DNA of 9,135 nucleotides from an uncultured Halioglobus sp. (lineage in GTDB: Bacteria; Pseudomonadota; Gammaproteobacteria; Pseudomonadales; Halieaceae): contig CAJQQW010000219.1 in assembly GCA_905480565.1 (NCBI GenBank), positions 1 to 9,135 of the forward strand. Direction: 5' to 3'. The translations under genes and the position numbers were made by a program. Below are positions 5,716 through 9,135 of the stretch, piece by piece (the stretch's first letter is position 1; the number at the start of each line of letters is the position of its first letter). The notes under the pieces were generated by a model that saw only the letters and a program-made list of their open reading frames with translations, was not told where the DNA came from and did no database searches.

Positions 5716-7338
5716 AGACCCACCACTACCCTGTTTTCTCTTGGCCGCTTTACGCGTGGCAGTGCCTTTTTTAGCCGTTGCAGTTTTCTTCCGAGCACGG
5801 GGCTTGCCCTTATCTGACTTAGGCATTCCATCGACACGTATTGGCGGCGGACGTCGTCGGGATGTGCGCGGACGATGATACGCCGCGGAGTCAGGCCGCA
5901 GGTCACCGTGCTCGAAGCGATGCAGAATCTCTTCCATTGTGCGACTGATCAACGTACAGCTGCGAATAGCTTCAACCACCGGATAAGTAGAAAGCTGGCC
6001 TCCTTCCATCAAGTCGAGCAGGTCCTTCTCAGAGAGGTGCGACAGCAACTTGGCCGGGTTGTACCACTTAAAGCTGGGCACAATATTAATGTCGCCACTG
6101 TACTCTTGGTCAACCAAGGCATGCACACTGTTCATCAACAGGTTGAATCGCGGCCAGCTCTCACCCCGCTTCTGCACCATGCCACGGTAAAAATTGAGTA
6201 CTTCTCGACCTACACCGACTCCAAGGCCGCCCAGGGCAGAAACCATGGCATTGCGGTTCCCATCGTTCTTCAAGAACGGTATAGCAATAGGGTTTACCAT
6301 ACTGACTATGAAATGATTGGTACTGTAAAGGCGCTGCAAACGCTTGGCGGGCAGGTCATCGGCAATAGAGCCATCCACCCAACGCCTTGTAGGCAGGTAG
6401 GGTTGCGCCTCGTCATGCTGGTTTTTAGCCATGAGGGTTACAGGTGGAAATACTCCGGGCACAGCACAAGATGCCATCACAGCAGACCGAACAAACACGT
6501 TGGGCGAGGTAATGGCGTTGAGCAAACGAGACCGTTGGTGCACCTCCGCTGGCGCAATTGAAATACTGATCTGCCGCCCTGTCTTTTCGTAAGCCTCCTG
6601 GAAGGTGAGATCGGGGATCATTCTAGCGATGAGTTCCTCAAGGTCTCTCACATTAATTTGCGGATTGGCCCCGAAAAACATACGCAAAAACGTGCCGGCC
6701 TCGGTGCGGGCCTCGGTCAGTATATTGGCCGGATCATAAAACTTTTCCAACTCAGGATCCGTGTGAGTGCCCAGCGCGCCGGCGACAATAGAACCGGCAC
6801 TGGAGCCCGATATAACCGTTGGCAAAAGGCCCTCGTCCAGCAGGGTCTTGACGACCCCAAGGTGGTAAAAACCGAGTACTCCGCCTCCGCTTAACATCAG
6901 CGCAGAACGCCCGAAACAGATATTGGCGCGATAGAAAAAATCAAGCTTTTGCTGCTCGCTAATCTCCTTGCTGTCCAGCTCCGCGATAAAGCGCAGCGAA
7001 TCCTCTACCTCGGCAATATACTGTTCGATTAGATATTTGGTGCCGAACTTTGCTCGCGTATACAAAGAATGGCGCCCCATTCCTCCCATATTGCCGTGAA
7101 TTCCCTCGTTAAGCGTGAACATGAGCCCTTGGTAATCATGTCGCGAGCGAAGACTGCGAAGCTTGTCCAGCCGCAAGCGGATTTGTGCATAATCGTACTG
7201 ATTCGTCTGGTCCACCTGGCGCCAGCGCGCCTGTCCAGACAGCTCATCGTGCTCACGGGCAGCGTTACTCCACTGCTCGTAGGTGGATGCCCTGTCCATT
7301 TGCTCTTCGGTACGTTTGAGTTTGCGTGCGTTTCTCAA
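5701..7338 (-). CDS. Patatin-like phospholipase with N-terminal DUF3336 domain
   Basis: This 545-residue protein begins with a DUF3336-type region (about 10-140: SYEQW-like TYEQWSNAAREHDELSG, then GIHGNMGGMG and LYTRAKFGTKYLIEQYI), as in yeast TGL3/4/5 and plant SDP1 lipases and bacterial relatives. The patatin domain (about 145-350) has the oxyanion loop SGGGVLGFYHLG (150-161), the nucleophile elbow GSSAG (178-182) with Ser180, and the catalytic Asp322 in VDGS (321-324). The Ser-Asp dyad is complete, so it should hydrolyse acyl esters of phospholipids or neutral lipids. There is no signal peptide; it is probably cytosolic or peripheral to the inner membrane. Residues about 485-545 form a disordered tail rich in Lys, Arg and Ala. 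The start is a TTG at 7338 with TAGGAG upstream. An internal ATG at 7299 (residue 14) is the alternative, but residues 1-13 look like the family's N-terminus. Confidence 0.92.
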   Translation of the reverse strand: MRNARKLKRTEEQMDRASTYEQWSNAAREHDELSGQARWRQVDQTNQYDYAQIRLRLDKLRSLRSRHDYQGLMFTLNEGIHGNMGGMGRHSLYTRAKFGTKYLIEQYIAEVEDSLRFIAELDSKEISEQQKLDFFYRANICFGRSALMLSGGGVLGFYHLGVVKTLLDEGLLPTVISGSSAGSIVAGALGTHTDPELEKFYDPANILTEARTEAGTFLRMFFGANPQINVRDLEELIARMIPDLTFQEAYEKTGRQISISIAPAEVHQRSRLLNAITSPNVFVRSAVMASCAVPGVFPPVTLMAKNQHDEAQPYLPTRRWVDGSIADDLPAKRLQRLYSTNHFIVSMVNPIAIPFLKNDGNRNAMVSALGGLGVGVGREVLNFYRGMVQKRGESWPRFNLLMNSVHALVDQEYSGDINIVPSFKWYNPAKLLSHLSEKDLLDLMEGGQLSTYPVVEAIRSCTLISRTMEEILHRFEHGDLRPDSAAYHRPRTSRRRPPPIRVDGMPKSDKGKPRARKKTATAKKGTATRKAAKRKQGSGGSKKAA

Positions 7339-7346
7339 AAGACTGC

Positions 7347-7353
7347 GCTCCTA
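7347..7353 (-). promoter_or_regulatory. Ribosome binding site supporting a TTG start for the patatin gene
   Basis: On the minus strand the sequence reads TAGGAG followed by about nine bases and then the TTG codon at 7338-7336. This is a strong Shine-Dalgarno match, better than the GAAGAG before the internal ATG at 7299, and it favours the longer protein. Confidence 0.55.
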
Positions 7354-7501
7354 TCTGGCCGGATAGCCCCTGCTACCTCCCCTAGCATAAGCCAATTACC
7401 GCAGCCCGACCAGCATCACGGATAGAGCCTAGCAACTGCAATTATCGATTTGCCCGCTCGCCAGAAACTTGGGAGATATTGCCCAGTTCCGACACAATTT
7501 T

Positions 7502-7524
7502 AACGCTGGTAGTGCGCCAGCGTT
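7502..7524. repeat. Perfect inverted repeat in the divergent region; candidate operator
   Basis: AACGCTGG (7502-7509) and CCAGCGTT (7517-7524) are a perfect 8-bp inverted repeat around a 7-base spacer. No T tract follows on either strand, so it is not an intrinsic terminator. It lies just upstream of a -10-like TAGAAT (7535-7540), on top of the place where the -35 box of the RND operon promoter would be. That is a usual position for a repressor or activator site. No regulator gene is visible in the window. The operator role is inferred. Confidence 0.5.
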
Positions 7525-7540
7525 GCAAAGCACTTAGAAT
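7512..7540 (+). promoter_or_regulatory. Candidate promoter of the RND efflux operon
   Basis: TAGAAT (7535-7540) matches the -10 consensus at 5/6 positions. At 17-bp spacing the -35 position (7512-7517, GTGCGC) is poor and lies inside the inverted repeat at 7502-7524. TTGCAA at 7523-7528 is too close to serve as the -35. A weak -35 covered by a palindrome would fit a regulated promoter. The rest of the gap (7339-7500) must hold the patatin promoter, for which I see only weak -10-like matches. Confidence 0.3.
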
Positions 7541-7580
7541 GCTCTGCAGTCTTTAACCTATTTTGATTCCCACAGATGAG

Positions 7581-7585
7581 AGGAG
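7581..7585 (+). promoter_or_regulatory. Ribosome binding site that decides the TTG start of the RND adaptor
   Basis: AGGAG (within GAGAGGAG from 7578) lies seven bases before the TTG at 7593. The earlier in-frame TTG at 7563 has no such site and would place this purine tract inside the gene, so translation most likely starts at 7593. Confidence 0.7.
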
Positions 7586-7592
7586 CCAGGCT

Positions 7593-8660
7593 TTGCGTGC
7601 GTACGTATTTGTCATCCTGCTGTTAATCCTGATTTTTGGCAGCATTTCGGGCTACCTATATAACAAGTATTCCACGCTGGCCGCCACAGACTTCACGCCG
7701 CCCCCGATTACTGTCGCCGCAGCTACCGCAAGAGCGGCCATTTGGCCGTCAGAGCTTGAAGCGGTGGGGACTGTGCGTGCCGCCCGGGGGGCGCAGCTGA
7801 GCGCCGAGTCCAGCGGCGAAGTAATGAGTATCAGCGTGAAATCAGGAGAGCAGGTCGAGGAGGGGCAGTCCATCCTGTCACTCAATGACAACCAGGAGCG
7901 AGCCAGCCGCAAGGGGCAGGAAGCCAATCTGAAACTTGCGCGCCAACTTTACGAGCGTGACTCCAGCCTGATCAAGAAAAAGTCTATCCCGCAAACTCAG
8001 CACGACCGCTCCGTCGCAGAGCTCAATAGCGCTATTGCACAGCTGGCAGAAACCGATGCAAAACTCGACCACAAGCGAATTATTGCGCCCTTTGATGGCA
8101 CCACGGGCATTATCAAGGTTAAGGTCGGTGACTACATAGAGTCAGGTACGCCTATCACCACACTTCAGGACCTGAGCGAACTGGAAGTCGACTTTTCAGT
8201 ACCAGACCGGTATGTCCCAAATTTGCGCACCGGACTGAAAATCAAACTCAAAGTGTCGGCTTTTCCTGAAAAAACGTTTAACGCCACATTGAGTGCGCTA
8301 GACGCCAGCGTCGATACCAGCACTCGCAACCTGCTACTGCGCGCCATCATCGACGAGAGCGACGGCCTGCTGCCGGGCATGTTCGCTCATCTCGTGATCG
8401 ATCTGGATCAACCAACCAGGGTGGTGACAGTGCCTGAAACCGCTGTAAGCTACTCTTTGCACGGCAATACTGTCTATGTATTAACACAGAGCAAAGGCCA
8501 GACAACCGTTAATCCGAGGGTAGTGCAAACAGGCGCCACGCGAGACGGCCAGATAGCCATTCTCAGCGGATTACTCAGCAGCGAATGGATCGTTACGGCA
8601 GGGCAGAATAAACTCTATAGGGGGGCTCGCGTCACCATCGATGACGATGTGAAACTGTAA
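7593..8660 (+). CDS. RND efflux periplasmic adaptor (membrane fusion protein, HlyD/AcrA type)
   Basis: From the TTG at 7593 the protein has 355 residues. It opens MRAYVFVILLLILIFGSISGYLY, a single signal-anchor helix (about 4-22) with no lipobox Cys. Next come the first half of the barrel-sandwich lipoyl domain (GTVRAARGAQLSAESSGEV, 59-77, and VKSGEQVEEGQSILSLND, 82-99), a short alpha-hairpin (about 100-160), and the second half, RIIAPFDGTTGIIKVKVGDYIESGTPI (162-188). LEVDFSVPDRY (197-207) starts the beta-barrel, and a membrane-proximal domain ends at about 350. Such adaptors link an inner-membrane RND pump to an outer-membrane channel. The RND gene overlaps its stop by one base (TAATG), which implies translational coupling. 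The short hairpin resembles MexH/MdtA-type adaptors. The exported compound cannot be predicted. An upstream TTG at 7563 would add ten residues but lacks a ribosome site. Confidence 0.92.
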   Translation: MRAYVFVILLLILIFGSISGYLYNKYSTLAATDFTPPPITVAAATARAAIWPSELEAVGTVRAARGAQLSAESSGEVMSISVKSGEQVEEGQSILSLNDNQERASRKGQEANLKLARQLYERDSSLIKKKSIPQTQHDRSVAELNSAIAQLAETDAKLDHKRIIAPFDGTTGIIKVKVGDYIESGTPITTLQDLSELEVDFSVPDRYVPNLRTGLKIKLKVSAFPEKTFNATLSALDASVDTSTRNLLLRAIIDESDGLLPGMFAHLVIDLDQPTRVVTVPETAVSYSLHGNTVYVLTQSKGQTTVNPRVVQTGATRDGQIAILSGLLSSEWIVTAGQNKLYRGARVTIDDDVKL

Positions 8661-9135
8661 TGCGATTCACAGACCATTTTATCCAGCGCCCGGTACTAGC
8701 CATTGTCGTCAGCAGTCTGTTGTTGTTGCTCGGAGGCACCTCGCTTTCAAGGGTAAATCTGCGAGAGTTCCCCGAGCTGGAACGAAGTGTTATCTCTATC
8801 GAGACCGTCTACCCCGGCGCCAGCGCCCGCACCGTGCAGGGTTTTGTCACGACTCCGCTGCAAATCAGCGTAGCCGGTGCCAGGGGCGTCGAATATATGT
8901 CATCTGAGAGTAATCCGGGCTATTCAGAGATACAGGTGCATGTGCGGTTGGGAGAAAACAGCAGTGATGTCCTATCGGAGGTGATTGCCAAGGTCAACGA
9001 GGCTAGGGGCAACCTGCCCAGGGATATCGAGGAACCTGTCGTGACCACAGCGTCCGGCGGCGATGCCATGATGTACCTCGCGTTTTACAGCGGACAAATG
9101 ACCCCCTACCAGATCACCGACTACCTGGTACGCAA
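8660..9135 (+). CDS. RND efflux pump inner-membrane protein, HAE1-like (5' part only)
   Basis: The first 158 codons of a resistance-nodulation-division pump are present; the gene runs off the window and full members have about 1,000 or more residues. It begins MRFTDHFIQRPVLAIVVSSLLLLLGG, with the FI-RPV motif that precedes the first transmembrane helix (about 12-29). The porter-domain start follows: LREFPELERSVISIETVYPGASARTVQGFVTTPLQ (about 35-69) and YMSSESNPGYSEIQVHVRLGENSSDVLSEVIAKVNEARGNLP. In hydrophobe/amphiphile exporters this region forms the first periplasmic porter subdomain of a trimeric, proton-driven pump. The ATG overlaps the adaptor's TAA by one base, so translation is probably coupled. 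The proton-relay Asp residues of TM4 lie beyond the window and cannot be checked. No outer-membrane channel is seen. Confidence 0.94.
   Translation, partial: MRFTDHFIQRPVLAIVVSSLLLLLGGTSLSRVNLREFPELERSVISIETVYPGASARTVQGFVTTPLQISVAGARGVEYMSSESNPGYSEIQVHVRLGENSSDVLSEVIAKVNEARGNLPRDIEEPVVTTASGGDAMMYLAFYSGQMTPYQITDYLVR

Noticed and set aside
5875..6561. A 228-codon open frame on the + strand inside the patatin gene.
   Set aside because: It is antisense to a clearly coding patatin domain, has no recognisable motif and has the composition of a shadow frame.
7321..7602. An 11-base direct repeat, TTTGCGTGCGT, at 7321-7331 and 7592-7602.
   Set aside because: It falls near the starts of two genes on opposite strands, so it has different coding roles in each. 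A match of this length is easily due to chance, and no target-site or mobile-element structure accompanies it.

Overview
The window is a stretch of bacterial chromosome with proteobacterial features: Shine-Dalgarno-led genes, short intergenic gaps, an RND efflux pair and a DUF3336-patatin protein. The mix of beta-oxidation enzymes, a bacterial alkylglycerol-monooxygenase-like sterol desaturase and a patatin suggests a lipid-metabolising, probably marine, gammaproteobacterium (Halieaceae/OM60-NOR5-like). That placement is inferred from gene content only. I see no tRNA, rRNA, CRISPR, insertion sequence or phage gene.

Layout. Positions 1-98 may hold the 3' end of a preceding + strand gene. Positions 161-2186 hold a two-gene + strand unit, a crotonase-family enoyl-CoA hydratase/isomerase and a thiolase. 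It is closed by a good intrinsic terminator at 2196-2227. A separately promoted acyl-CoA dehydrogenase of the ACAD10/11-like type follows (2386-3609). It converges, with 8 bp between stop codons, on a minus-strand membrane-anchored SGNH hydrolase (3618-4655). That gene is divergent from a di-iron sterol desaturase/AGMO-like membrane enzyme (4790-5683), which converges on a minus-strand DUF3336-patatin phospholipase (5701-7338). A 254-bp divergent region then leads into an RND efflux operon: a membrane-fusion adaptor (7593-8660) and the start of its inner-membrane pump (8660 to the window end, overlapping by one base).

How the genes may work together. The first three enzymes cover three of the four chemical steps of acyl-CoA beta-oxidation: dehydrogenation, hydration and thiolysis. 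No 3-hydroxyacyl-CoA dehydrogenase is visible here. The patatin, the AGMO-like hydroxylase and the SGNH hydrolase are all plausible lipid or acyl-ester enzymes and could release or remodel acyl chains that feed the pathway, but each sits in its own transcription unit, so this link is inferred. The RND pair is a standard export module and no outer-membrane channel is visible.

The window is mostly ordinary. The points most worth checking are: a perfect 8-bp inverted repeat (AACGCTGG-N7-CCAGCGTT) in front of the RND operon; probable TTG starts on both genes flanking that region; a possible leaderless mRNA for the sterol desaturase; a Lys/Ala/Arg-rich tail on the patatin; and an Asp in place of the usual catalytic Glu in the acyl-CoA dehydrogenase. 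I found no convincing new multi-gene system.
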